A stretch of 44,432 nt of DNA from positions 1-44,432 of the forward strand of contig JBAXTZ010000030.1 in NCBI GenBank assembly GCA_037129925.1. The letters are read 5' to 3'. This stretch comes from JBAXTZ01 sp037129925 (GTDB taxonomy: Bacteria > Bacillota > Negativicutes > JBAXTZ01). Below the pieces are notes generated by a model that ran no database searches, had not been told where the DNA came from, and worked only from the letters and a program-made list of their open reading frames with translations. This document shows, one piece after another, positions 14,337 through 22,676 of the stretch. The position numbers and the translations under genes are program-made. The stretch's first letter is position 1. Each line of letters starts with the position of its first letter.

Positions 14337-15352
14337 TTGTTCGCTTCTCCCAGTTGATTAGTTTCAATATCTTTGAGCAGTTTTTTGTATAGCGTCTTCT
14401 GCACGTCGGTCAATCCATCTGCTTTGTCGTTCAACAAAACATCCATACCGCTCGCCAAACCATAGCGGACCACTCCGGATTGAAATTTGCCAGCTAATTG
14501 TTGTTTAACAACGCTATACAGCGTGGCGCCGGTATTCTTGTAGAATGTCGCAATAACCAGTCGCTGTTGTTCAGCAGTAAGTTTTTCAAGCGGATTAGCG
14601 CCGCAGGTAATTATTTTTAGCGGCAAACTCTTGCAACTATTAATTAAATCTAATTGCTCCGCATACATACCGTTTGCAAATATAATATCAATTTTGCCGT
14701 TAACCGGCGGTTGAGTGACAGGATTAATAGTTTTTACCGAAGCGGATTTTTGGAGCGCTGCCAACTTGTCTTTGGTCAGCGCTACTAATTCGCCGGTGCG
14801 GCTGACTTTTCTGATGCCTTGAAAAAAACTTTGTTCAAAGACCGATTCGTTGCTCTTGGCGCTAAAGTCAATAAAGCCAATCGCCCCGGTTTTACTTGCC
14901 ATTCCCGCCAACATTCCGGCTGCCGACCCGGCGGCCTGAATATCATAATCTGCCTCTTGCAAATTACCCAGAGCTGACTTATAGCTGCTGTCCAAGCGCA
15001 CAAACCGAGTATTCGGATAAACAGCGGCAATCTGCGCTAACCGGTCACCCAAATCATTATCGAACAAAAATACAATTTTGTAATCGTTAGCCGCCAATAA
15101 CCGGATGAGATATTCTTCGTTACTACCATCAGCGGCGGTTTCAAACATTTTCGTTTCAACAGCGCTGCCAAAATCACGCGCCACTTCATGCAAACCGCCG
15201 TCAGCAGATTGATTGCGGGCGCTGTCATTGGGTCCGCCAAAATTCAATATCAACCCAATCTTGGCTTTTTCAGTCTTTCCGGAATTGACCATGCCACAGC
15301 CGGACAATAACGAACAAATCAATATTATAACCAGCGCGTAATTTTTTTTCAT
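14333..15352 (-). CDS. BMP-family substrate-binding lipoprotein
   Basis: About 339 residues from ATG 15352, chosen because the signal peptide starts there (MKKNYALVIILICSLLSGCG). The lipobox LLSGC places the lipidated cysteine at residue 19. The body resembles BMP/Med/PnrA periplasmic-binding proteins (KIGLILNFGGPNDSARNQSA, then GGLHEVARDFG, later GAIGFIDFSAKSNESVFEQS). These bind nucleosides or unknown ligands for ABC import. No ABC permease or ATPase is adjacent, so it may be an orphan receptor or sensor. It lies between the POT transporter (35-bp gap) and the TPR-GT9 gene (4-bp overlap). Confidence 0.8.
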   Translation of the reverse strand: MKKNYALVIILICSLLSGCGMVNSGKTEKAKIGLILNFGGPNDSARNQSADGGLHEVARDFGSAVETKMFETAADGSNEEYLIRLLAANDYKIVFLFDNDLGDRLAQIAAVYPNTRFVRLDSSYKSALGNLQEADYDIQAAGSAAGMLAGMASKTGAIGFIDFSAKSNESVFEQSFFQGIRKVSRTGELVALTKDKLAALQKSASVKTINPVTQPPVNGKIDIIFANGMYAEQLDLINSCKSLPLKIITCGANPLEKLTAEQQRLVIATFYKNTGATLYSVVKQQLAGKFQSGVVRYGLASGMDVLLNDKADGLTDVQKTLYKKLLKDIETNQLGEANK

Positions 15353-15387
15353 ATCTAACAACCCTAACCCCTGTATCACCTTCGAAA

Positions 15388-16848
15388 TTATTTTTTCGCC
15401 ATCAACTTGTTTACAAACGGCGTAATCAACAACATTATGATTGCCACAGCAACTAACGCTAGCGCGCATTTCCAATACAATCCATAATACACGCTCGATG
15501 TATATACCACATCTTGAACTTTATCTTTGGGAATTTCAGCCAGACTGGTTAGAAATCCGGAAAAATAGCCACCAACCGAGCTGCACAAGAACCACGACCC
15601 CATCAACAACGCGCTGTAACGTTTGGGTGCGAGCGCGCTTACCGCCGACAAGCCCATCGGCAAAATATTGAGCTCACCCAAAGTTAGGATGGCAATGGCC
15701 AATATTACCCACCACGCTGAAGCCTTAACCCCGGTCTCGGCGATACCCGAGGCAACCCAGGCTAATAGCCCCGAGCTAATTATGGCAAAACAGAGTGCGA
15801 TAACTATCTTCGTCGGAATTGATGGGTTCTGGCCATTGTCAGCCAGTTTAGCCCACAACCAGGTAAATACACTGGCAAACACAACTACCGCCAGCGCATT
15901 TGGCACTAATGCGAAAAATGATGATGCCATATGGATGCCGAATAATTCCTTGTTAAAATCACGGTCAACAAATAACGTGAGCGAATTATTCATTTGCTTG
16001 AACAACGCTTGAAAACAAATCGCCGCGAGAATGATTATCAATATCGCAAATATTGAATTGCGCTCTTTCTTGTCTTTGCAGGTTAACGCCAATACAGAAA
16101 TTCCCGCAACGATAATCATACTCAAATAAGTAATGACGACTTTGGTCTGAGCCGAGTGCTGAAACAAATAGACCATCGCCACAAACACCGCGATCGTGCC
16201 AATTATCGTCCAAGTGAGATTGGTCAATACCAGCGGGCGCTTGAACAAATTCTTCCGTTCAAAACCATCGACAGCATTGTTGTAATATTTGTAGCCAAAT
16301 TGGAAAATAATCAATCCAACGAGCATTCCAACAGCCGCTAAATAAAATCCGAGCGTCCAGCCATATTTTTCGGCTACATAAGTTACGATAAGCCCGGCGA
16401 GCAATGCGCCGACATTAATCCCCATATAAAACAATGTGTAACCGCTGTCGCGATGGGTGTCACCATCTTTATATAGCTTACCGACCATTACCGATACAGT
16501 GGACTTCAAAAAACCGGTGCCGATTGCAACCAGCGCCAACCCGGAAAACACGTATACCAATCCACCACCCATTGCCAACAGCAAATTACCCAGCAAAATA
16601 AATATCCCGCCAATGGTAACTGAACGCCGCAGACCGAGAACGCGGTCGGCGACAAAACCACCCAAAATTGGTGTCATAAACGTAAAAGCAATATACGTTC
16701 CCGACGCCAGCGCTGCTTCTTTATCGGTAACTCCCAGACCGGTTATAAGATAAAGAATCAGAATTGCCGAAATACCGTAGTAACTAAATCGCTCCCACAT
16801 TTCCGTCAAAAATAGAAAGACTAAACCTTTGGGATACTTCTTATTCAT
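15388..16848 (-). CDS. POT/PTR-family proton-dependent peptide transporter
   Basis: A 486-residue membrane protein with 12-14 predicted helices. It carries the family's E-x-x-E-R motif (FLTEMWERFSYYGISAILIL), the motif A-like loop GGFVADRVLGLRRS and the PTR2 signature LFYMGINVGALLAGL. POT carriers import di- and tripeptides with protons. The ribosome binding site AGAGGAG is good. It starts 10 bp after the dipeptide epimerase stop, so imported dipeptides are likely substrates of that enzyme. Confidence 0.93.
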   Translation of the reverse strand: MNKKYPKGLVFLFLTEMWERFSYYGISAILILYLITGLGVTDKEAALASGTYIAFTFMTPILGGFVADRVLGLRRSVTIGGIFILLGNLLLAMGGGLVYVFSGLALVAIGTGFLKSTVSVMVGKLYKDGDTHRDSGYTLFYMGINVGALLAGLIVTYVAEKYGWTLGFYLAAVGMLVGLIIFQFGYKYYNNAVDGFERKNLFKRPLVLTNLTWTIIGTIAVFVAMVYLFQHSAQTKVVITYLSMIIVAGISVLALTCKDKKERNSIFAILIIILAAICFQALFKQMNNSLTLFVDRDFNKELFGIHMASSFFALVPNALAVVVFASVFTWLWAKLADNGQNPSIPTKIVIALCFAIISSGLLAWVASGIAETGVKASAWWVILAIAILTLGELNILPMGLSAVSALAPKRYSALLMGSWFLCSSVGGYFSGFLTSLAEIPKDKVQDVVYTSSVYYGLYWKCALALVAVAIIMLLITPFVNKLMAKK

Positions 16849-16858
16849 GCGCTCTCCT

Positions 16859-17959
16859 CTACCGGATTTCCGCTATCAGTTTCCAGCCATTTACGCCACT
16901 GATTCCCATTCCCGGAGCATCAGACAGCGTTATTGTCCGATTGGTAAATGTCGCGCCGCCGCTAACCGGATTAGCGCTAGTCAATAATGGAGCATCCAAA
17001 TCCGTGCGGGTAACGCAACGTTTTCCGGCGGCAAACGCTGCCGCAGCGCCAGCGCCAACCGCCGACTCCATCATACAGCCAACCATTACTTCGATACCAA
17101 AAGTTTCGGCAATCGCAGCAATTTTCTGGGCGTTATACAAGCCACCGGCTTTCATCAATTTTATGTTAATCAAATCAGCCGCGCGGGTGTTTAGCACCCG
17201 CATCGCATCCCATGGGCTAAATATCGCTTCATCGGCCATAATATCGGTAGCAACGTTGTCGGTGACAAATTTCAGACCCTCAATATCGTGAGCAATAACC
17301 GGTTGTTCAACTAATTCAATATCAAACCCGCCGTCTTCAAAAGCCCTGATTGTGCGCACTGCCTCTTTGGGCTGCCAGCCTTGATTAGCATCGCAACGAA
17401 TTTTGACGCCTGCGCCGACCGCCTTACGAATGGCGCGTACCCGTTCAATATCGATCCGGGAATCAGTACCGACTTTCAGTTTTAATTCTGTAAATCCATC
17501 TGCCACATATTCAACCGCATCGAGCGCCATTTCTTCCGGGGAGTTGACACTGACGGTGATGTCAGTATAAGTAGTGTTCGCTGCCCCGCCAAATAATCGG
17601 TATAGCGGCAAGTTGAACTGCTGCCCAAACAAGTCATAACAAGCCATATCCAGAGCTGCCTTAGCCGAGGAATTGCGCAGCGCTGATTTATTGATAATTG
17701 CCATGATATTTTCCAATTCATCGATGCGCTCGCCAATTAATTTCGGTCCGATAAAAGTTTGAATGGCTTCGATTATCGACCCCCGCGTATCACCGGTGAT
17801 GACCGCCGTCGGTGCCGCAGTGCCGTAACCAATGGCGCCGTTGTCGGCAACTACTTTGATAATAATATCTTCCATGCTAGTTGCAATTCGCAGCGCCGTC
17901 TTAAACGGCTTCTTTAACGGAATACTGACCACCCCAATTTGAATTGACTTGATTCGCAT
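16859..17959 (-). CDS. dipeptide epimerase (Ala-Glu type, enolase superfamily)
   Basis: A 366-residue enolase-superfamily enzyme of the muconate-lactonising subgroup. The N-terminal capping domain is followed by the barrel with catalytic lysines: KLK at 160-162 in FTELKLKVG and Lys267 in NIKLMKAGG. Metal ligands are Asp190 (RCDANQGW), Glu218 (ELVEQP) and Asp243 (IMADEAIFSP). The dipeptide-binding DLD motif occurs near the C-terminus in RTDLDAPLL, which supports an L-Ala-D/L-Glu or related dipeptide epimerase. Such enzymes let cells use D-amino-acid dipeptides released from peptidoglycan. It is the first gene of the epimerase-POT-lipoprotein-TPR unit and ends in TAG. Confidence 0.88.
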   Translation of the reverse strand: MRIKSIQIGVVSIPLKKPFKTALRIATSMEDIIIKVVADNGAIGYGTAAPTAVITGDTRGSIIEAIQTFIGPKLIGERIDELENIMAIINKSALRNSSAKAALDMACYDLFGQQFNLPLYRLFGGAANTTYTDITVSVNSPEEMALDAVEYVADGFTELKLKVGTDSRIDIERVRAIRKAVGAGVKIRCDANQGWQPKEAVRTIRAFEDGGFDIELVEQPVIAHDIEGLKFVTDNVATDIMADEAIFSPWDAMRVLNTRAADLINIKLMKAGGLYNAQKIAAIAETFGIEVMVGCMMESAVGAGAAAAFAAGKRCVTRTDLDAPLLTSANPVSGGATFTNRTITLSDAPGMGISGVNGWKLIAEIR

Positions 17960-18035
17960 CTGCTCTATTCCTCCAATTATTTCTAAATTGCCAATATACT
18001 AGGTTTACTCTGGCGACTCCGGCAACTTTGGCAAC

Positions 18036-19148
18036 TCACAGAAGTTTAGCCAACAGCCCCTGTTTGACCTTAACCGCATCGTGTGGACAAAATTCTTGAC
18101 AGCAAAAACAGCGGATGCATTTTTGTTTATCAATAATCGCCACGCTCTTTTCAATGAATATCGCCGCCGCCGGACAGATTCTTGCACATTCACCGCACCC
18201 CACGCATTTCATATAACTTATTTTCGGACGCGAAGTAAGTATCCAGCGCAACAGAGTAACTAACCAGGGCGGATAAGCCTCATTAGCTGTTTTATAAGAT
18301 TTTGCCGGTTTGAATTCACAACGAAAGGCGGTAGCGCTGCCAACAACGGTTATCTCTGTGGCCGGACAGACCGCGCCGAGAGTTATGGCGAGCTCATATA
18401 GCGGATTGAGTGTATTGGAAAAGCCCATCTTTTCGGTCATAATCGCGTCTACTGCATAAGGATTAACCCCACCCAGCAGCAACCCGGCAAACTTCGGTTT
18501 GCCGTTACGTGGTCCGTTTCCTTCCATACCGATAATACCATCGATTATTGAAAACACCGGTCGCTTGTAGCTACAAATATCCATCAACAATTCAGCAAAC
18601 TGATCTTGATGTTGCATATTAAAATGCCACTTGGCTTTATTCGTTCCGGGAATTATTCCAAACATATTCTTAACCGCGCCGGTAGTTCCCATAAAAGTGT
18701 GGGTCTTCATTTTGCCAAGCGAGATAATTTTTTCAAAATTGGTTACCGCTTTGGCGACAAAAAGTTTTTTCACCGACCGCCCCGTGGGTAATTTTACTTC
18801 TATTCCTTCCGAAAAATCTAACAATTCTACCTTTAAGTCGTTGCACACCGCTAATATCCCGCACTTCACCGCGGCTTTACGAGTGGATGCCAACCCTGGG
18901 GAGTCGCCGACGGAAGGCTCTGCGCCACACTCGCGCACCAACTTGATCATGGCGCGGACAATTTCCGGATGCGTAGTAACTGCCAATTCTTTACTAACCG
19001 CATCAACCATATTTACTTTTAGCAACACCTTGTCGTTCGCGTTGATAAACGAGCCTAGACCGCCATGTTCGGCGAATATTTCTCGCAGCGCCCGTTCAAC
19101 GGTTTCACCATGATAATCTCCGGCAATTGCCGCCGTAACTTTTTCCAT
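18036..19148 (-). CDS. DUF362 protein with two 4Fe-4S clusters
   Basis: A 370-residue protein. Residues about 35-270 form the DUF362 domain (VLLKVNMVDAVSKELAVTTH, VGDSPGLASTRKAAVKCGIL, GKMKTHTFMGTTGAVKNMFG). The C-terminal ~60 residues carry two ferredoxin-type motifs, CVGCGECARICP and CIRCFCCQEFCP, each followed by a helix. Family members are common in anaerobes; most have no assigned reaction and are thought to be redox proteins. It is divergent from the PatB-type gene and 76 bp upstream of the dipeptide epimerase, so cotranscription with the latter is possible but not shown. Confidence 0.88.
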   Translation of the reverse strand: MEKVTAAIAGDYHGETVERALREIFAEHGGLGSFINANDKVLLKVNMVDAVSKELAVTTHPEIVRAMIKLVRECGAEPSVGDSPGLASTRKAAVKCGILAVCNDLKVELLDFSEGIEVKLPTGRSVKKLFVAKAVTNFEKIISLGKMKTHTFMGTTGAVKNMFGIIPGTNKAKWHFNMQHQDQFAELLMDICSYKRPVFSIIDGIIGMEGNGPRNGKPKFAGLLLGGVNPYAVDAIMTEKMGFSNTLNPLYELAITLGAVCPATEITVVGSATAFRCEFKPAKSYKTANEAYPPWLVTLLRWILTSRPKISYMKCVGCGECARICPAAAIFIEKSVAIIDKQKCIRCFCCQEFCPHDAVKVKQGLLAKLL

Positions 19149-19175
19149 AAAAACATCCTTGTTGCATCAAACCAT

Positions 19176-19204
19176 TTGATTATTCACAGTCGTATCATTA
19201 TAAT
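19176..19204 (+). promoter_or_regulatory. sigma-70 promoter of the PatB-type gene
   Basis: TTGATT (19176-19181), a 17-bp spacer and a perfect TATAAT (19199-19204). The predicted leader is about 55 nt to the TTG start at 19266. Confidence 0.6.
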
Positions 19205-19265
19205 TCATACATGTAGATTATAAGCCATACCTAATGATTGTTCTACAAAAATTCGGAGGTGCATC

Positions 19266-20471
19266 TTGGTTAAACGCAATCCAGTTCCACAGGCGAAATG
19301 TGATTATTGTAAAAGTATCGCGTTCGAAGTCGACCGCAAAAATACTGCCAGCCGAAAATGGGACGATGTCAAAACAGTTTTTGGCAATGAAAATATTTTA
19401 CCGATGTGGATCGCGGATATGGACTTTGCATCGCCGCCGCCGGTACAATCGGCCATTCGCCAACGCGCCGAGCATGGCGTGTATGGCTATGCTCACAAGG
19501 ATGAAGACTTTTTTAATTGCATTGTAGATTGGCAAAACCGCCGCCACGACTGGCAAATAAGTCCGGATTGGATAACCACTACCCCCGGTGTTGTTCCAGC
19601 CGAAGCAATAGCAGTGTTAGCCTTAACCCAGCCGGGTGACGAAATCATTATCCAACCACCAATATATCCGCCGTTTTTCTCAGTCGTTCAAAAAAACAAC
19701 CGCAGCCTAATCGAGAATCCATTAATCTTAAGCGACGGTCAATATCATATGGATTTAGCGGACTTGGAGCGAAAAATCAGCCCGCGCACCAAAATGCTCA
19801 TCTTCTGTTCGCCGCATAATCCCAGCGGCCGGTGCTGGAAACGCGCTGAATTGGAACAACTGGCAGAAATCATTGTGCGCCATAACCTGATAGTTATTAG
19901 TGATGAAATTTTTGCTGATTTGGTTTTCCATGGACAGCAACACATTCCGCTTTGTAGCATCAGTCCGGAAATTGCCGCCCGCACTATTGTCTGCAATGCG
20001 CCAAGTAAAACCTTTAACATTGCCGGATTATCAACAGCCTACACAATAATTTCCAACCCAGAGCTACGCGAACAGTTTCGCTATCAGCTCGCCGGACTGG
20101 GCTTGAATGAAATCAACAATTTCGGCATCTCAGCGCTGACCGCCGCCTATACCGATGGCGAGCCTTGGCTAACTACACTGTTGTGTTATCTGCAAGGCAA
20201 CCTTGTAGAACTAGAGCAATTTCTCCACACTCGCATTCCGCAAATCAAACTTATCCGCCCGCAATCGACCTTCCTCGCCTGGTTGGACTGCCGGGCGATT
20301 AGTGAAGACCCGGCAGTATTGCAAGATTTTTTCGTCAACAAAGTTCAGCTCGGCTTGAATAACGGCACCGCATTTGGTAGCCAGGGTCGCGGTTTTATGC
20401 GCTTGAATTTTGCCTGTTCACGGGAGTTATTACTAGAGGCATTAGAACGGATTGAAAACGCTCTGAAATAA
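19266..20471 (+). CDS. MalY/PatB-type cystathionine beta-lyase
   Basis: A 401-residue PLP-dependent aminotransferase-fold enzyme. Family landmarks: SRKWDDVKTVFG near the start, PMWIADMDFASPPPV, TTTPGVVPAEAIAV, FCSPHNPSGRCW, SDEIFADLVFHG and the PLP lysine Lys248 in APSKTFNIAGLSTAY. Such proteins cleave the C-S bond of cystathionine or cysteine conjugates to thiol, pyruvate and ammonia, and some act as regulators. The start is TTG 19266, with GGAGG six nt upstream. The N-terminus, which includes a CDYC pair, is about 12 residues longer than usual. Monocistronic, followed by a terminator. Confidence 0.92.
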   Translation: MVKRNPVPQAKCDYCKSIAFEVDRKNTASRKWDDVKTVFGNENILPMWIADMDFASPPPVQSAIRQRAEHGVYGYAHKDEDFFNCIVDWQNRRHDWQISPDWITTTPGVVPAEAIAVLALTQPGDEIIIQPPIYPPFFSVVQKNNRSLIENPLILSDGQYHMDLADLERKISPRTKMLIFCSPHNPSGRCWKRAELEQLAEIIVRHNLIVISDEIFADLVFHGQQHIPLCSISPEIAARTIVCNAPSKTFNIAGLSTAYTIISNPELREQFRYQLAGLGLNEINNFGISALTAAYTDGEPWLTTLLCYLQGNLVELEQFLHTRIPQIKLIRPQSTFLAWLDCRAISEDPAVLQDFFVNKVQLGLNNGTAFGSQGRGFMRLNFACSRELLLEALERIENALK

Positions 20472-20472
20472 A

Positions 20473-20500
20473 AAACTGACCCTCATGCCAAGGGTCAGTT
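20473..20500. terminator. strong terminator ending the polysaccharide locus
   Basis: A 10-bp perfect stem, AACTGACCCT (20474-20483) and AGGGTCAGTT (20491-20500), with a 7-nt loop. Read on the minus strand it is followed by TTTTTT and it overlaps the stop of the last polysaccharide gene, so it ends that long operon. On the plus strand the tail is only CTTCCC, so it may serve the PatB-type gene weakly. Confidence 0.8.
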
Positions 20501-21088
20501 CTTCCCGTCAAACACCGGCATTGTCGCACAACCTTCGGCGTTAATTCCATCGCGCTTCAAAACTCTCACAACCGTCAGGATGACAATTTTCATGTCCAGC
20601 CAAAACGACTGATGCGCAACGTACCAGACATCCAATTCAAACTTTGCGCTCCAACTCAATGAATTCCGTCCATTAATCTGTGCCCAACCAGTGATACCAG
20701 GCTTAACTGCGTGCCGCAACCGCTGATGCTCACTATACAATGGCAAGTATTGAATTAACAGCGGACGCGGACCGACCAGCGCCATATCGCCCTTGAGCAC
20801 GTTCACAAACTGAAATAACTCGTCAATACTATATTTGCGGATAAATGCACCAACAGGAGTAATTCGCAGATCATCCGGCAGCAAATTACCGTTTTGATCG
20901 CAGGCATCAGTCATCGTCCGGAATTTATAAATTGTAAACAGCTTTTCTAAATAACCAGGTCGCTGCCGATTGTAGAACACCGGGCTCCCCATAGTAAGCC
21001 GTATCATAATAGCTGAAATCAATAAAATTGGCCAAATGAAAAATAAAACTATCAAGGAAAATATCACATCAAAGATTCGTTTCGTCAT
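20495..21088 (-). CDS. PglC-type initiating sugar-phosphate transferase (copy 1)
   Basis: About 197 residues from ATG 21088, preferred over the upstream 21133 start because the family pattern begins MTKRIFDVIFSLIVLFFIWP with GAGGTG just before. It is a small monotopic bacterial sugar transferase: one N-terminal membrane helix, FYNRQRPGYLEKLFTIYKFR, TMTDACDQNGNLLPDD, KYSIDELFQFVNVLKGDMAL, VGPRPLL, and HAVKPGITGWAQINGRNSLS. It moves a sugar phosphate from UDP-sugar to undecaprenyl phosphate to begin a repeat unit. A paralogue lies at 26582-27181. It is the last gene of the locus, 291 bp downstream of the DegT aminotransferase, which commonly makes the amino sugar used by such enzymes. Confidence 0.92.
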   Translation of the reverse strand: MTKRIFDVIFSLIVLFFIWPILLISAIMIRLTMGSPVFYNRQRPGYLEKLFTIYKFRTMTDACDQNGNLLPDDLRITPVGAFIRKYSIDELFQFVNVLKGDMALVGPRPLLIQYLPLYSEHQRLRHAVKPGITGWAQINGRNSLSWSAKFELDVWYVAHQSFWLDMKIVILTVVRVLKRDGINAEGCATMPVFDGKN

Positions 21089-21312
21089 AACACCTCGGTA
21101 GTTTTTAGTTATTATTTTGGTTGGGCGGGGCAATAATCAACGCAACTGACACGGCTGCTCGACGAACTTGACTGCCAAGCTCGTACTTCTCCAAGCTGGG
21201 CAAAGATTGAGAGAACTTGTGGATTTGAATAGAGTTACGAAAGCAAATTCATATATTTCAAGTTTTCTATAATCCACGCTGCCCCTCCTCGCTCTCCATT
21301 ATTAACATCCAT

Positions 21313-21372
21313 AACCACTTTAACTTCTACAACCACTATAACCACACTTCACATAACCACTACTTAACCACT
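21313..21372. repeat. degenerate AACCACT repeats in an intergenic spacer
   Basis: AACCAC(T/A) occurs at 21313, 21331, 21340, 21355 and 21366 with irregular 9-18 bp spacing. They lie in the roughly 290-bp gene-free stretch between the aminotransferase and copy 1 of the sugar transferase. The remainder of 21089-21312 shows no gene or clear regulatory site. Function unknown; a slippage-prone repeat is likely. Confidence 0.45.
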
Positions 21373-21379
21373 AATGTGC

Positions 21380-22534
21380 TTACCCACCCAAATACTTAAT
21401 CATCAACTCAATAACCCGATCCTGATCTTCGACCGTCATATTTGAACCAGACGGCAGACACAACCCTTTAGAAAATAAATCAACACATATATTTTCGTCT
21501 TGGCTGTGCTCAAAAAAATCGCACCCGGCAAACACCGGCTGTAAATGCATCGGCTTCCAAAGCGGACGAGTTTGGACTAATTGTTTCTCAAGTTTTTGTA
21601 ACAAGTTTAAGTGATTAGTATTTGTTCTTGTTTGAGCTGAGTCGATAGTCAGCGTTGTCAACCAACGGTTAGCGATTCCAAACGCAGCTTCCGGCATAAA
21701 TGCGACTCCGCGGATATCTTTCAAAGCATTGTAGTAACGGTCATAAATTGCCCGGCGTTGTTGCACCCGTTGATCCAAAACTTTCAACTGACCGCGACCA
21801 ATAGCCGCTGAAATATTGCTCATTCGATAATTATAGCCGATCTCGCTATGTTGATAATGCAAAGCTTCATCACGAGCCTGTGTTGCCCAATACCGCGCCT
21901 TGGCGAGACCCGCCAAATCGTTCGAAAGCAACATTCCGCCGCCGCCGCTGGTGATTATTTTATTACCATTATACGAATAAATACCATACTTACCAATCGA
22001 ACCGCTCTTGCGATTTTTATAGGTAGCACCCAGTGACTCTGCCGCATCTTCAATAATCGGTACGCCATATTCATTGCAAACAGCAACAAGCTCGTCCATA
22101 TCTGCGCTCTGCCCATAGAGGTTTACGACAATCACGGGAGTGGGAATTTGCCTTTTTTCACGATATTTATGCAAAGCCCGGCGCAGCGCCTGTGGCGACA
22201 TATTCCAACTGCCCGGCTCACTATCGATAAACACCGGAATAGCGCCTTCATAAACAATTGGATTGGCGCTGGCCGCAAAAGTGAACGACGAACAGAACAC
22301 CCGATCGCCGCGCTTGACACCGCACAACTTCAAAGCCATATGTATCGCTGCCGTACCGCTAGAAAGAGCGGCAGCGCCTTTGACTCCGGCATATTCGGCA
22401 ATTTCTTTTTCGAACGCATCCACATGCGGACCAAGCGGCGCAATCCAGTTGGTATCGAACGCCTCTTTAATAAACTGCTGTTCATAACCTTCATCGCTCA
22501 TATGCGGGGATGATAGATAGATAAGTTTAGACAT
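21380..22534 (-). CDS. DegT/DnrJ/EryC1 nucleotide-sugar aminotransferase
   Basis: A 384-residue PLP-dependent sugar aminotransferase. Landmarks: TNWIAPLGPHVDAFEKEIAE, ALSSGTAAIHMALKL, PIIEDAAESLGATYK and the PLP lysine Lys192 in YSYNGNKIITSGGGGML. Overall similarity is to PglE/PerA-type enzymes that aminate UDP-4-keto-6-deoxy-GlcNAc (or a GDP sugar). It lies upstream of the PglC-type transferase, the arrangement of bacillosamine-like pathways. No matching acetyltransferase or PglF-type dehydratase is immediately next to it, so the exact sugar is uncertain. Confidence 0.88.
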   Translation of the reverse strand: MSKLIYLSSPHMSDEGYEQQFIKEAFDTNWIAPLGPHVDAFEKEIAEYAGVKGAAALSSGTAAIHMALKLCGVKRGDRVFCSSFTFAASANPIVYEGAIPVFIDSEPGSWNMSPQALRRALHKYREKRQIPTPVIVVNLYGQSADMDELVAVCNEYGVPIIEDAAESLGATYKNRKSGSIGKYGIYSYNGNKIITSGGGGMLLSNDLAGLAKARYWATQARDEALHYQHSEIGYNYRMSNISAAIGRGQLKVLDQRVQQRRAIYDRYYNALKDIRGVAFMPEAAFGIANRWLTTLTIDSAQTRTNTNHLNLLQKLEKQLVQTRPLWKPMHLQPVFAGCDFFEHSQDENICVDLFSKGLCLPSGSNMTVEDQDRVIELMIKYLGG

Positions 22535-22676
22535 AACTGGTTCTCTCCTAATAATTCAATGGGTTCTATTCTCATGATAGCAAATTACGCAATTACCTTA
22601 TGCAGTTGCAATAATATCCCTATAATACATGCAAACCGGAGTTGATTATTATAGTTATTAAAGCTAAAATATTACC

